The notes: generated by a model not told the origin, from the sequence alone. Numbered from the stretch's first letter, positions 17,658 to 26,875 are shown. The stretch is 64,000 nucleotides of DNA from Roseibium porphyridii (GCF_026191725.2 NZ_CP120863.1:2088001-2152000); one strand, 5' to 3'. A program made the numbers and translations.

Positions 17658-18961
17658 TGGACCTTTCCTGGATAGCTGCGTTTTTGGGCTTGGGAATGCT
17701 GGCTGCGCTTGCAACCGGTATTTGGGTCGCGGTCGCTCTTTTTGCTGTTGCTCTGGCAGCGATGATGGCGCTGGTACCAGTTCCTGCCGGCCCGGTCATG
17801 TCCACGACTGTTTGGGGTGCGGCAAACTCTTGGGACCTGACCGCATTGCCAATGTTCATTTGGATGGGCGAAATTCTGTTTCGTTCCAGGTTGTCGGAGG
17901 ACATGTTTGCCGGGTTGTCGCCCTGGATGCGAAGCTTGCCCGGTCGCTTGCTGCATGTGAACATTCTCGGGTGCGGGATTTTCGCGGCGGTCTCTGGGTC
18001 TTCGGCTGCTACGACTGCCACCGTGGGCCGCATGTCATTGCCGGAGCTGAAACAGAGGGGATATGACGAACGGATGGCCATTGGTACGCTGGCTGGATCC
18101 GGCACGCTCGGCCTCTTGATCCCGCCGTCGATCATATTGATTGTTTACGGTGCTGCCACTGAGCAGTCTATTGCGCGTCTTTTCATGGCAGGGGTTCTCC
18201 CGGGCGCGATGCTTTGCCTGCTTTTCATGGGCTATGTCGCTATCTGGGCGATGATGAACAAGAGCAAGATGCCACCGCAAGAGATGGCTGTTCCTATTCT
18301 TCAGCGTCTTTACGCGACCAGGCGCCTCTTTCCGGTGATCGCATTGATTGTCGGTGTGATCGGCTCGATTTACGCAGGCCTGGCGTCTCCTACTGAGGCG
18401 GCTGCAATTGGCGTCATGCTGTCACTTTTGCTGTCCTGGATTTCCGGCACCTTGTCGCGTGAGAGCTTTGCAAAGGCTTTGATGGGAGCGACACGAACCT
18501 CTTGCATGATTGCCTTTATTCTGGCTGGGGCCGCGTTTTTGACGGTTGCTATGGCCTTCACTGGCATCCCCCGTGAGCTCGCTACGTGGATCGGTGCCAT
18601 GGAATTGTCGCCTTATGCGCTCTTGATTGCTCTTACGTTGTTTTTTGTCGTGCTGGGGTGCTTTCTGGACGGAATTTCCGTTGTTGTCCTGACCACATCC
18701 GTGATCCTTCCAATGGTCGAGCAGGCGGGATTGGACCTCATATGGTTCGGCATCTATCTGGTTCTGGTCGTTGAAATGAGCCAGATTACTCCGCCGGTCG
18801 GTTTCAATCTCTTTGTGCTTCAAGGCATGACAGGACGCAACATTTTTACAGTGGCACGCATGGCGCTGCCATTCTTCTTGTTGATGATCGTGGCCGTTGC
18901 CCTGATTGTTGCATTTCCGGGCTTGGCTCTTTGGTTGCCGCAGACAATGCTAAGCAACTGA
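17657..18961 (+). CDS. dctM: TRAP transporter large permease, DctM family
   Basis: A 434-residue polytopic protein, the transport channel of the TRAP system. It has about twelve hydrophobic segments. Conserved stretches are the N-terminal PMFIWMGEIL and VSGSSAATTATVGRMSLPELKQRGYDERMAIGTLAGSGTLGLLIPPSI (about 115-160), and near the end LVVEMSQITPPVGFNLFVLQG, which includes the sodium and substrate site region of the family. The MarR-type regulator follows 27 bases later on the same strand and is probably co-transcribed. Confidence 0.92.
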   Translation: MDLSWIAAFLGLGMLAALATGIWVAVALFAVALAAMMALVPVPAGPVMSTTVWGAANSWDLTALPMFIWMGEILFRSRLSEDMFAGLSPWMRSLPGRLLHVNILGCGIFAAVSGSSAATTATVGRMSLPELKQRGYDERMAIGTLAGSGTLGLLIPPSIILIVYGAATEQSIARLFMAGVLPGAMLCLLFMGYVAIWAMMNKSKMPPQEMAVPILQRLYATRRLFPVIALIVGVIGSIYAGLASPTEAAAIGVMLSLLLSWISGTLSRESFAKALMGATRTSCMIAFILAGAAFLTVAMAFTGIPRELATWIGAMELSPYALLIALTLFFVVLGCFLDGISVVVLTTSVILPMVEQAGLDLIWFGIYLVLVVEMSQITPPVGFNLFVLQGMTGRNIFTVARMALPFFLLMIVAVALIVAFPGLALWLPQTMLSN

Positions 18962-18988
18962 CGAAATCCTGCCCGGAGGTCCCTGAAA

Positions 18989-19537
18989 TTGACGGATAAA
19001 CCCGACGCTAAACCAGTCCAGAAAAAAGATGCCAATATCGGGCCTGTTGTGTCGGCCGCCCATCTGGCTTCCGGGGCAATGCCTGCGCTCTCCGAAATCG
19101 AGTTTGCAGTGACGATGATGGTGAACGCCTACCACCGCTGGATGGTGCGTTGCATGTCCGCGAGTGGATCTGAGGGCCTAGGTCCTCTCGATGTTCTGGT
19201 GCTGCATTCCGTCAATCACAGGGGGAGGGCGAAAACACTCTCGGATATCTGTCTTGTTCTCAATATCGAGGACACGCACACGGTGACATATGCTCTCAAG
19301 AAGCTGGAAAAAGCGAAGCTGATAGCGTCGGGTAGACGAGGCAAGGAAAAAACAGCCGAGATTACTGCGGCAGGCGAAACGGCCTGCTTGGAATACAGGC
19401 GTTTGCGTGAGGCCTTGCTGGTAGAGCCCATGAAGTCACTTGGGCTTGATGAAACCGAACTGTCTCGCCTGGCTGCGACGCTGCGGCTTGTATCTGGCAA
19501 CTATGATCAGGCAGCCCGTGCTGCAGCGGCAATGTAG
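18989..19537 (+). CDS. MarR-type winged-helix regulator
   Basis: A 182-residue protein starting at TTG with GGAGG 8 bases upstream. After a 35-residue flexible N terminus comes the MarR fold: LGPLDVLVLHSVNHRGRAKTLSDICLVLNIEDTHTVTYALKKLEKAKLI is the helix-turn-helix (about 67-115) and SGRRGKEKTAEITAAGE is the beta wing. MarR dimers bind 16-22-bp palindromes, as seen twice in this locus. It lies at the end of the dctPQM operon, so it is the natural candidate to control transporter, oxoprolinase and glycosyltransferase. The effector is unknown. Confidence 0.85.
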   Translation: MTDKPDAKPVQKKDANIGPVVSAAHLASGAMPALSEIEFAVTMMVNAYHRWMVRCMSASGSEGLGPLDVLVLHSVNHRGRAKTLSDICLVLNIEDTHTVTYALKKLEKAKLIASGRRGKEKTAEITAAGETACLEYRRLREALLVEPMKSLGLDETELSRLAATLRLVSGNYDQAARAAAAM

Positions 19538-19603
19538 ATCTTCGCTCGAAACTTTTAAGAAGATTTTTGTTGTATATTCCAAAATTTCTTGTAGTGCCGA
19601 ATT

Positions 19604-19945
19604 ATGAATGATCAAGACGCTGTATCGGCGCTGGGTGCACTCGCTCAAGACAACAGATTGGCTGCCTTTCGATTGTTGATGCAGCAAGGTCCGAACGGCT
19701 TGCCGTCCGGAGACGTCGCCATGCAATTGAACATACCTCCGACCCGTATGTCGTTTCACCTGACGACGCTTGAGAGGGCGGGACTGCTTATTGCACGCCG
19801 TGATGGCAGGCATATCCACTACTCGGTAGACATAGAAGCCATGAGGGCCTTGCTGGCTTTTCTCGTAGAGGATTGCTGTGGCAACGATCCGAGCGTTTGC
19901 GGTTTTTCATCCAGCATTGTCTCCAAGCCTGAAAACGCTGTCTAG
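19604..19945 (+). CDS. arsR: ArsR family arsenic-responsive repressor
   Basis: A 113-residue winged-helix protein of the ArsR/SmtB family. The DNA-recognition part spans about 35-65 (SGDVAMQLNIPPTRMSFHLTTLERAGLL) and the wing is IARRDGRHIHYSVD. Three cysteines near the C terminus (Cys91, Cys92, Cys99 in EDCCGNDPSVC) match the As(III) site of the C-terminal-cysteine class of ArsR. It heads the operon with arsC and arsH, 12 bases before arsC. Autoregulation from its own promoter is expected; AT-rich DNA at 19550-19600 would be the operator, though I see no clean dyad. Confidence 0.9.
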   Translation: MNDQDAVSALGALAQDNRLAAFRLLMQQGPNGLPSGDVAMQLNIPPTRMSFHLTTLERAGLLIARRDGRHIHYSVDIEAMRALLAFLVEDCCGNDPSVCGFSSSIVSKPENAV

Positions 19946-19957
19946 GACAGGGAAAAC

Positions 19958-20371
19958 ATGACAATCACCATCTATCACAACCCCAAATGCGGGACGTCGC
20001 GTAACACGCTTGAAATGATCCGAAAGTCAGGTATCGAGCCACAGATCATCGAATATCTGAAAACGCCGCCAAGCAGAGAAGAGCTTCTCGAACTGATTGC
20101 CCAGATGGGCATTCCTGTGCGGGACCTCATTCGTCAAAAGGGAACTCCCTATGACGAACTCGGGCTTTCCAATGACAAATGGACCGACGATCAACTGGTC
20201 GATTTTATGATGGAACATCCAATACTGATCAATCGGCCGATTGTCGTCTCCGACAAAGGGGCTCTTCTGTGTCGCCCCTCGGAAAAGGTGATGGTCCTGC
20301 TTCCAACTGAAATCGGATCTTTTACCAAGGAAGACGGTGAGATTGTGAACTCTGGAACAACGGATGCCTGA
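19958..20371 (+). CDS. arsC: Arsenate reductase, glutaredoxin-coupled ArsC
   Basis: A 137-residue cytoplasmic enzyme that reduces arsenate to arsenite with glutathione and glutaredoxin. The catalytic Cys11 is in [12 protein letters not shown], and the three anion-binding arginines typical of E. coli-type ArsC are seen in [22 protein letters not shown] and CRPSEKV. Length is close to the family (about 115-140). It overlaps arsH by 8 bases. Reduction makes arsenite, which needs an exporter; none is adjacent. Confidence 0.92.
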   Translation: MTITIYHNPKCGTSRNTLEMIRKSGIEPQIIEYLKTPPSREELLELIAQMGIPVRDLIRQKGTPYDELGLSNDKWTDDQLVDFMMEHPILINRPIVVSDKGALLCRPSEKVMVLLPTEIGSFTKEDGEIVNSGTTDA

Positions 20372-21104
20372 TCTCGACCTGGCTGGAAACGGCCTGCGTA
20401 ATGTCACCGAAGCCGATATTGCGCCGATTGAGGGCGATCGGCTCATGACGTTAAATGAAGAGCTGCATGCACCGCGTGTTCTGTTGCTTTACGGATCTTT
20501 GAGAGAACGGTCCTACAGCCGGTTTCTGGTTCAAGAGGCTGAAAGAATTTTGAACGCTTTCGGAGCAGAAACCCGGATCTTTGACCCTACCGGCCTGCCA
20601 TTGCCGGATGATGCTGAATGTGACCATCCAAAAGTGGCTGAGCTCAGGGACATGTGCAACTGGTCGGAAGCTCAGGTCTGGTGCTCTCCAGAGCGACATG
20701 GCGCAATGACTGGAGTATTGAAATCCCAGATTGACTGGATCCCACTCAGTACCGGCGCTATTCGACCTACACAGGGCAAGACCCTTGCGCTCATGCAGGT
20801 ATCGGGTGGATCTCAGTCCTTCAACGCGCTCAATCAAATGCGCATTCTCGGACGTTGGATGCGCATGGTTACAATTCCCAACCAGTCGTCGGTGCCAAAG
20901 GCTTATCAGGAATTTGACGAAGACGGGCGCATGAAGCCGTCACCTCTTTACGATCGAGTTGTTGACGTGATGGAAGAGTTGATGAAATTCACGCTGCTGG
21001 TTCGAGGCAGATCCGCTTATCTCGTGGACAGGTACTCAGAACGCAAGGCAGATCGAGTAAAACGCTCTGCATCATCTGAAGCCGCAGCAGGTGTTGTTCT
21101 TTAG
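20364..21104 (+). CDS. arsH: ArsH, NADPH-dependent FMN reductase of arsenic resistance
   Basis: A 246-residue flavoprotein of the ArsH family, which oxidises trivalent organoarsenicals or reduces quinones with NADPH and FMN. The FMN phosphate loop [11 protein letters not shown] (43-53) is preceded by about 35 residues as in other ArsH proteins, and [20 protein letters not shown] and [23 protein letters not shown] give the flavin and tetramer regions. The start overlaps the end of arsC, so the two are translated together. It ends 14 bases from the convergent GGDEF-EAL gene. Confidence 0.92.
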   Translation: MPDLDLAGNGLRNVTEADIAPIEGDRLMTLNEELHAPRVLLLYGSLRERSYSRFLVQEAERILNAFGAETRIFDPTGLPLPDDAECDHPKVAELRDMCNWSEAQVWCSPERHGAMTGVLKSQIDWIPLSTGAIRPTQGKTLALMQVSGGSQSFNALNQMRILGRWMRMVTIPNQSSVPKAYQEFDEDGRMKPSPLYDRVVDVMEELMKFTLLVRGRSAYLVDRYSERKADRVKRSASSEAAAGVVL

Positions 21105-21118
21105 GCGAACCCTTGTAT

Positions 21119-23296
21119 TTACCCAGCCGATTTCAATTCCGCGTTTGCGTCTGTCTCTGCGTCTTCCATCGGTTTTGAACTTTGAGCGAGTTTCGGAGCA
21201 AGACGGATTTTCGGTGAATTCGTACGCCGAGCCATATTTTGCGGGAACCACAAACCGCCTTCTTCGTTTAGAGGAAAGATGGGGTATTCGGCTTCATGCC
21301 GGGTTACTTCGTCGGGCTTGCCGAACATGTATCCCTGCACCAAATCACACCCGGCAGCGCTCAGCAGCACGGCCTGTTCTTCTGTTTCAACACCTTCTGC
21401 GGTGATGATAACATCGAGTGAACGGCCAAGACCCACGATGGATGTGACAATGGCATCCGTGCTGGCATCTTTTCCGAGATTTTGAACAAAGGCCTTGTCG
21501 ATCTTGATTTTATCGAACGGAAAAAGGCTGAGATAGCTGAGCGATGAGTAGCCTGTACCGAAATCATCCATGGCAATCGACACACCCATGTCGCGGATCT
21601 GTCGCAGTGTTTCAATAACGGCATCTGTGTTTGAAATCAGTAGACTTTCTGTGACCTCGATCTCAAGTCGATGCGGATCTAGTCCAGAATTCCGAAGTGC
21701 AGTTGCAACGCGGTGTTGCGTTTCACCCGCGATGAACTGTGCAGCTGAGACGTTGACAGCAATACGACGGCTCTTGTCTTCCCAGAGCGCTGCTTCCAGG
21801 CAGGCATGGTTCAAAACCCAAGTGCCAATCTCTTCGATAAGCCCCGTATCTTCAGCGATAGGGATGAATATGTCAGGACGAATGGTTCCTTTGGCCGGAT
21901 GGTCCCAGCGGATCAGCGCCTCATAACCCTTCAACTCTCCGTCGCGCAAAGAGTATTGTGGTTGGTAAAGCAGTTTGAACTGATCGAACTTGAGGGCCTT
22001 GGTCAGGCCTTCCTCGACTTCCTTCCGTTTCTGAGCTTCGGCGTCGAGTTCAGCCGTGTACCAGGCAAATGTCGAGCGCCCGCTGTGTTTTGCCCGGTAT
22101 AGAGCAAGGTCGGCGCAATGAAGCAAACGCGAAGCTCGCCAGGATCCGTCTGTCGCACGTGCAATCCCGATTGAGAGTGAGATCTTGATGTCCTTGCCAT
22201 CGATTGTGCAAGGAGCCTCGATGGCCGCGTTCATGTCCGCTGCAAGGCGGGTCATGCGAGCCGGATCTGAAATCGAGGTCAACATGACTGCGAATTCGTC
22301 GCCAGACAGACGGGCAACAAGATGGTTGTTGAAGACGGACTTTAAGCGTTCGCCGACAATCTGCAAAAACACGTCACCGGTGCCATGGCCGTATGTGTCG
22401 TTGATTTCCTTGAATTTGTCGACGTCGATCAACATGACGCCAATGTTTGAGGCTTTGGCCTGTGACAGACGCAGGGCCTCCGTCAAACGCGCATTGAACA
22501 CGGCGCGGTTCGGCAACCCGGTTAGCGTGTCATGGTGCGCCAGGTACTGGATATCGCGGTTTGTGCGTACCTGATCATAGAACCGCATCCACAAGAGAAA
22601 GCCTGCAAACACGATGGACGCAAGGCAGAGGCCGCCGATGGCTGCGCTGATCGACCAAATCAGAGGCGTCAAGCTTGCAAGCAGTTCCGACTGGGTCACT
22701 AATATGAGCAAGCCAGGCACATCTGGACCGATATTTTCCGGTCTGTATGCAAGCACTGCATTTGGCCCGAATTTTCCGAACAGTGTCATATCCGGAACGG
22801 CCGTCAAAAGCTTTGACGAATTCAGTGCGGTGCGTGCGCTGGCCAGCGTGTCAGCAGAAATCAGCGTGTTGGCCTTGTACCATTCAATCTTGCTGAAGTC
22901 GGTGTCGAGATGTTTTGTGCTCGCTGCCGAGTTCGGAAGGACCACAGCTGCGTCCAGAACTTCCGACCTTCCCATTTTGAGCTGCAACATGTCTCCGACG
23001 GTGTTCAAAGTGCTTGTCGGAAGCAGGGATGTCGGCTCCTGTGCCTTGGACAATCGCAGTTGGCTGACTTTCGGCAATTCAGGCTGGCGACCTTGCTGCA
23101 AGGATACAAGCATATCCTGTATGGACTTCTCATAGGGAATGAAGGCCTGCTCCAAACCGCGCACAACCAGCCAATGAGTCAGAAGTCGATTGCTCGCATA
23201 AACCCCCAGCGCCAATGTCAGAACCAATGACATCGATATGAAAAATATAACAATGTTTCTTCTGACCAGGGGGGCAGCCATTCGGCGTATTACCAA
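21119..23296 (-). CDS. Membrane-bound GGDEF-EAL cyclic di-GMP enzyme
   Basis: A 725-residue protein with two membrane segments (about 14-34 and 214-236) enclosing a periplasmic sensor of about 180 residues of no recognised family. Then follow a GGDEF domain with SGDEF (331-335) and an EAL domain with EALIRW (460-465). In the EAL part the catalytic set looks complete (NVS, ES in TESLL, DDFGTG, KIDKAF, EGVET, QGYMFGKP), so phosphodiesterase activity is likely; SGDEF variants are often active cyclases too. The TTG at 23296 and the ATG at 23281 are both possible starts, neither with a good ribosome site. Confidence 0.88.
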   Translation of the reverse strand: MVIRRMAAPLVRRNIVIFFISMSLVLTLALGVYASNRLLTHWLVVRGLEQAFIPYEKSIQDMLVSLQQGRQPELPKVSQLRLSKAQEPTSLLPTSTLNTVGDMLQLKMGRSEVLDAAVVLPNSAASTKHLDTDFSKIEWYKANTLISADTLASARTALNSSKLLTAVPDMTLFGKFGPNAVLAYRPENIGPDVPGLLILVTQSELLASLTPLIWSISAAIGGLCLASIVFAGFLLWMRFYDQVRTNRDIQYLAHHDTLTGLPNRAVFNARLTEALRLSQAKASNIGVMLIDVDKFKEINDTYGHGTGDVFLQIVGERLKSVFNNHLVARLSGDEFAVMLTSISDPARMTRLAADMNAAIEAPCTIDGKDIKISLSIGIARATDGSWRASRLLHCADLALYRAKHSGRSTFAWYTAELDAEAQKRKEVEEGLTKALKFDQFKLLYQPQYSLRDGELKGYEALIRWDHPAKGTIRPDIFIPIAEDTGLIEEIGTWVLNHACLEAALWEDKSRRIAVNVSAAQFIAGETQHRVATALRNSGLDPHRLEIEVTESLLISNTDAVIETLRQIRDMGVSIAMDDFGTGYSSLSYLSLFPFDKIKIDKAFVQNLGKDASTDAIVTSIVGLGRSLDVIITAEGVETEEQAVLLSAAGCDLVQGYMFGKPDEVTRHEAEYPIFPLNEEGGLWFPQNMARRTNSPKIRLAPKLAQSSKPMEDAETDANAELKSAG

Positions 23297-23544
23297 TATC
23301 TCAACACAAGTGCGAAAATTTTAGGCGCAATTCCTTTCACCAACATGAATCTTCGCGAGGAATCAGGACCATATTTGCGGGGCCTATTTGTTTTCGATCC
23401 TGGTGGAGCCGCCGCTCGTGTCCGGTTGAAGCCATGATCGCTGGTCAAACATCCCTCTGGTCGATATGAGTGTGGAAAGCAAATGATTCAGATGGATTGG
23501 GCTGGCCAGAACATTCTGGCGCAATTCCGAATAGGAGCGCATGG

Positions 23545-24237
23545 GTGAGCGTCTGGAGCAGCCTGGGCAGTATTGTAAGTTCTATTGGTACTGGTGGAGC
23601 CCAGTTCGTTGACCGGCTCGTGCAGCTTGTTCTGGCGCGCCCGGAAGGCACCAGCAGTGTTGGTTTTACCGTTGCAATGATCGCCTTGTCGGCCAAGATG
23701 GCAAAGGCTGATGGGGTTGTAACCACCGACGAGATCATTGCGTTTCGCGAACTTTTCGAAGTTCCCCCCAAAGAAGAGCGCAACGTTGCCCGTCTTTTCA
23801 ACCTGGCGCAGGAGGACGTTGCCGGGTTTGAAGTCTATGCCAAGAAGCTGGCCGATCTGTTCCCCTACGATCACAAGACTTTGCTCGACATTCTTGACGG
23901 TCTGTTTCATATCGCCAAGGCCGACGGTGTCGTACACGAAAGCGAAGTCGGCTACCTTTCGAAAGTGGCCGAAGTCTTTGGATTGGACGAACGAGAGTTC
24001 TCAAAAGTCCTTGCCCGCCATGTGCGCAAGGACGGAAATCCCTATGATGTCCTGGGGCTTGGTCCCGATGCCAGCAACGCCGACCTCAAGGCTCACTACC
24101 GCCGCGAAGTTCAGGAAACCCATCCGGACCGTTTGATTGCCAGGGGTGTTCCGGAAGAATTCGTCCGTATAGCGAATGACCGGCTTGCCGCGTTGAACAA
24201 CGCCTGGGCACAGATAAGTGCGGAACGGGGTATATGA
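23545..24237 (+). CDS. DjlA-like protein: TerB domain plus C-terminal J domain
   Basis: A 230-residue protein from GTG 23545 (AGGAG 7 bases upstream). A short hydrophobic/amphipathic N terminus leads to a TerB-type helical domain (about 45-155, with AKMAKADGVVTTDEI and FHIAKADGVVHESE repeating the Asp-containing loop) and a J domain (about 165-230) with the HPD motif in THPDRL that stimulates Hsp70 ATPase. This is the DjlA order, but without a clear membrane anchor. The stop overlaps the amidase start by 4 bases (ATGA), so the two are coupled, which hints at a role in envelope stress. Confidence 0.85.
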   Translation: MSVWSSLGSIVSSIGTGGAQFVDRLVQLVLARPEGTSSVGFTVAMIALSAKMAKADGVVTTDEIIAFRELFEVPPKEERNVARLFNLAQEDVAGFEVYAKKLADLFPYDHKTLLDILDGLFHIAKADGVVHESEVGYLSKVAEVFGLDEREFSKVLARHVRKDGNPYDVLGLGPDASNADLKAHYRREVQETHPDRLIARGVPEEFVRIANDRLAALNNAWAQISAERGI

Positions 24238-24998
24238 GCGTCGCAACAGATACCGGAGTTCCGGCAAGGGTTCATCCGTCTCCAAATCACGGCCCAAGGG
24301 CCAATGGTGCCAAAATCGATATGGTCGTTTTGCACTATACCGGCATGCAATCCGCGGAAATTGCCCTTCAAAGGCTTTGCGACCCTCGAGCAGAAGTCTC
24401 TGCTCACTACTTTGTCGATGAAGATGGATCGATCCTCCAGTGCGTTCCAGAGGCGCGGCGAGCATGGCATGCAGGGCAAGGCTTTTGGAAAGGTGAAGCG
24501 GACACGAACTCCCGCTCAATCGGTGTTGAAATCGTCAATCCGGGACATGAATTCGGGTACCGCTCTTTCCCTCCGGCACAGGTCGACGCCGTCATCGAGC
24601 TTGTCAGCGACATCTGCAAAAGGCATGGAATTCAGCCCTGGATGGTTTTGGGACATTCCGATATCGCTCCGGAACGAAAAGTCGACCCTGGTGAGCTGTT
24701 CCCGTGGGGCCGCCTGGCAGAGTGTGGGGTTGGCCACTTCGTCGATCCGAGCCCTATTAGTAGCGGTTTGATGATGCAGGAGGGCGATAGCGGCCAGCCT
24801 GTGGAAGCTCTTCAGTCCATGCTTGCGCTTTATGGCTACGAGGTCGCAGTGAGTGGTGATTTCAGCTCCCAGACAACGCATGCTGTTTCCGCGTTCCAAC
24901 GGCATTTCCGACCTGAAAGGGTTGATGGCGTGGTTGACAGATCAACGATCGAAACGCTGCACAGCCTTCTGAAGAAATTGCCGTCACTTGCGGACTGA
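24234..24998 (+). CDS. N-acetylmuramoyl-L-alanine amidase, AmiD type with peptidoglycan-binding domain
   Basis: A 254-residue Amidase_2 zinc enzyme. Zinc ligands are His34 (VLHYTG), His141 (GHSDIAP) and Asp151 (KVDPGELFPW), with Glu100 in GVEIVNPG as catalytic helper. A PG_binding_1 domain follows at about 185-250 (LQSMLALYGYEVAVSGDFSS). It cuts the bond between MurNAc and the stem peptide. No signal peptide or lipobox is visible at the chosen start, so it may act on recycled fragments in the cytoplasm, or the export signal is not classical. It overlaps the TerB-J gene. Confidence 0.88.
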   Translation: MSVATDTGVPARVHPSPNHGPRANGAKIDMVVLHYTGMQSAEIALQRLCDPRAEVSAHYFVDEDGSILQCVPEARRAWHAGQGFWKGEADTNSRSIGVEIVNPGHEFGYRSFPPAQVDAVIELVSDICKRHGIQPWMVLGHSDIAPERKVDPGELFPWGRLAECGVGHFVDPSPISSGLMMQEGDSGQPVEALQSMLALYGYEVAVSGDFSSQTTHAVSAFQRHFRPERVDGVVDRSTIETLHSLLKKLPSLAD

Positions 24999-25319
24999 AC
25001 CGGACCGGCTTCGGACAAAGACTTTTCTCCGGCAGGTCGTTCCTGGAACTGCTGAGTTTTTGTTGCGCTGCGGTAGAAAAAAATTTTGAGTCGTAAGATG
25101 GCGTCACAGTCTTTCTCCAGATCGCCAACCAAACGCCCTCTTGCTTGCCCAATTTCGTCAAAATTTGCAGTTTCTGACGAATTTTTGCACTGAATCTCCG
25201 AGAGAATTCGAAATAAATTGAAATAATTCGTGATTGGGAAGCGCCCAATTTTGTCCCATAGCTCCGTCATTTCTCCGCCTCGAAATCAACAACACCAAAA
25301 ACCAAAAGGGCTGGACTGA
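24999..25319 (+). other. AT-rich intergenic region before the transglycosylase gene
   Basis: A stretch of 321 bases with no supported frame. It becomes AT-rich from about 25070 and must hold the promoter of the transglycosylase gene. I see no strong hairpin followed by a T-run and no clear dyad. Confidence 0.4.
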
Positions 25320-26024
25320 ATGTTACGGTCATTAACGAAAGTTACTGGGGCGCTTTGCCTTTTCGCCTATGCTACTTCCTCTTTCTCACCTGCTGCCATG
25401 GCGGTCGGATCAGGATCGGACCCGATCCTGCATGTGATTGACACGAAGAAGAAGGACAAGGATGACAAATCCAAAGATGTGAAGCAGGCCAAGAATGTCG
25501 GCTCAGGATCAAAGCCGATCCTTCACATCATCGAAACGGACAAGTCGGAGAAGACGACGAAGAAATCCAAGGCGTCGACGGCGAAAGCAAAATCGACCGC
25601 AAAAAGCACAAAAAACGCCAAGGCGAAGACATCCAAGAAATCAGCCAGTCGCAGCAGCTACACGTCGCTGATACGCAAGGCTGCCGCCAAACACGGTGTT
25701 CCGGTCAAAATAGCCAAGGCTGTTGTCGAAGTTGAAAGCAATTTCAATCCGCGCGCCCGGGGCAGGGCCGGTGAGGTGGGTCTGATGCAGATCAAGCCGG
25801 CAACGGCCCGTGGCATCGGATATCGTGGTTCGACCAAAGCGCTCTATGATCCGGCGACCAATCTCGAATGGGGCATGAAGTATCTTGCCGGTGCGCACCA
25901 GAAAGCGGGCGGCGATTTGTGTGGCACGATCCTGCGCTACAACGCTGGTCATTACGCAAAGCGCATGAACCCGGTGAGCCGTCGCTACTGCTCCAAGGTC
26001 AAACGCCTTATTGGTTCCATCTGA
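25320..26024 (+). CDS. Exported SLT-type lytic transglycosylase with duplicated N-terminal motif
   Basis: A 234-residue protein with a signal peptide (1-28). The mature N terminus carries VGSGSDPILHVIDT (29-42) and again VGSGSKPILHIIET (60-73), 11 of 14 positions identical, followed by a Lys/Ala/Ser/Thr-rich linker (74-112). The catalytic domain (113-234) is a small SLT domain with Glu139 in VESNFNP, GEVGLMQIKPATA and AYNAGH-like RYNAGHYA. It cleaves peptidoglycan glycan strands to 1,6-anhydroMurNAc ends. The basic linker might hold the enzyme on anionic envelope polymers. Monocistronic, with a strong terminator behind it. Confidence 0.87.
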   Translation: MLRSLTKVTGALCLFAYATSSFSPAAMAVGSGSDPILHVIDTKKKDKDDKSKDVKQAKNVGSGSKPILHIIETDKSEKTTKKSKASTAKAKSTAKSTKNAKAKTSKKSASRSSYTSLIRKAAAKHGVPVKIAKAVVEVESNFNPRARGRAGEVGLMQIKPATARGIGYRGSTKALYDPATNLEWGMKYLAGAHQKAGGDLCGTILRYNAGHYAKRMNPVSRRYCSKVKRLIGSI

Positions 26025-26076
26025 TTTGGTTGGGGAAACAGCACACTAGACTGCAGGGCGGTCAGTCGTGGACAAG

Positions 26077-26107
26077 AACCCGTCGGGAAATCCCGGCGGG
26101 TTTTTTT
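26077..26107 (+). terminator. Strong Rho-independent terminator after the transglycosylase gene
   Basis: An almost perfect GC-rich hairpin, AACCCGTCGGGA (26077-26088) with TCCCGGCGGGTT (26091-26102), loop AA, runs directly into seven T residues (26101-26107). Confidence 0.85.
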
Positions 26108-26120
26108 GCGCTCGCCAAAC

Positions 26121-26795
26121 CTACGCAAACTTCCGTTGTGCCGCCGGTACCGAAGCGGGAATTGGCGTCTCGTCCGGAACATCTGCGGCGGCAAAGGGCG
26201 GACCAAGGGAGGTGACGACAGGGATGACGCCTGCCCACAGGTCTGTTCCGAGGTCCTCTTCATCATCGACCGGACCCCCGGTTCTGACTTTTGAACTTGC
26301 ATGCTCGATCTCAAGTGCGAGTACGCCCGTCGCTTTGTGCTCGATTGCTGTCATATCGCGGCATTCATCCCAACGACCGGGCATCAGATGATCGGTGATC
26401 GCTTTCAAGGCCTCGATTTGCTCGGCATGATCTTCGACAAGTCGCGCGGTCCCATGAACGATTGCACAGCGATAGTTCATTGAATGATGAAAGGCGGAAC
26501 GGGCGGCTACGATACCGTCGACCAGAGTTACGGTCAGACTAGCGGGGACACCGTCTGCATTCTCCTTGATGATGCGGGTTTTGCTCGCACCGTGAATGTA
26601 GATTTTGTTGCCTGAGCGCGCGTAGGCCATCGGGATGACCATGGGTCTTTGTTCATGGATGAAGGCGCAATGCGCCAAAAGACCGGCATCCAATATCTCG
26701 TTGACGAGATCCCGATCGTAGCTGCCTCTGTTCATCTGCCGGATTTTCGCGTAGCGCGGCAAATCAGTTGCCTGTCGCTTTTCCAAGGAGGACAT
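26121..26795 (-). CDS. FMN-binding split-barrel protein, pyridoxamine 5'-phosphate oxidase family (NimA-like)
   Basis: A 224-residue protein of the PPOX clan. The start region RQMNRGSYDRDLVNEILDAG and the strand motifs HCAFIHEQRPMVIPMAYARSGNKIYIHGAS, SMNYRCAIVHGTARLVED are those of the NimA-like/pyridoxamine-phosphate-oxidase-related group, which bind FMN and reduce small substrates. ATG 26795 is preferred, with GGAG 6 bases upstream; a TTG at 26840 also has GGAG and would add 15 residues. It is divergent from a MocR regulator, a pairing often seen where the regulator controls a B6-related gene. The substrate is unknown. Confidence 0.8.
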   Translation of the reverse strand: MSSLEKRQATDLPRYAKIRQMNRGSYDRDLVNEILDAGLLAHCAFIHEQRPMVIPMAYARSGNKIYIHGASKTRIIKENADGVPASLTVTLVDGIVAARSAFHHSMNYRCAIVHGTARLVEDHAEQIEALKAITDHLMPGRWDECRDMTAIEHKATGVLALEIEHASSKVRTGGPVDDEEDLGTDLWAGVIPVVTSLGPPFAAADVPDETPIPASVPAAQRKFA

Positions 26796-26875
26796 CAAAC
26801 TCTCCACTTGACTGTCAGTTGTGTGATGTTCTTTGCTCAAGAAATTGGCTCCAAAAAAGATCCGGTTTTTTAAAA

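Noticed and set aside
19550..19603. ArsR operator before arsR
   Set aside because: The stretch is AT-rich with short mirrored pieces, but no dyad long enough to name.
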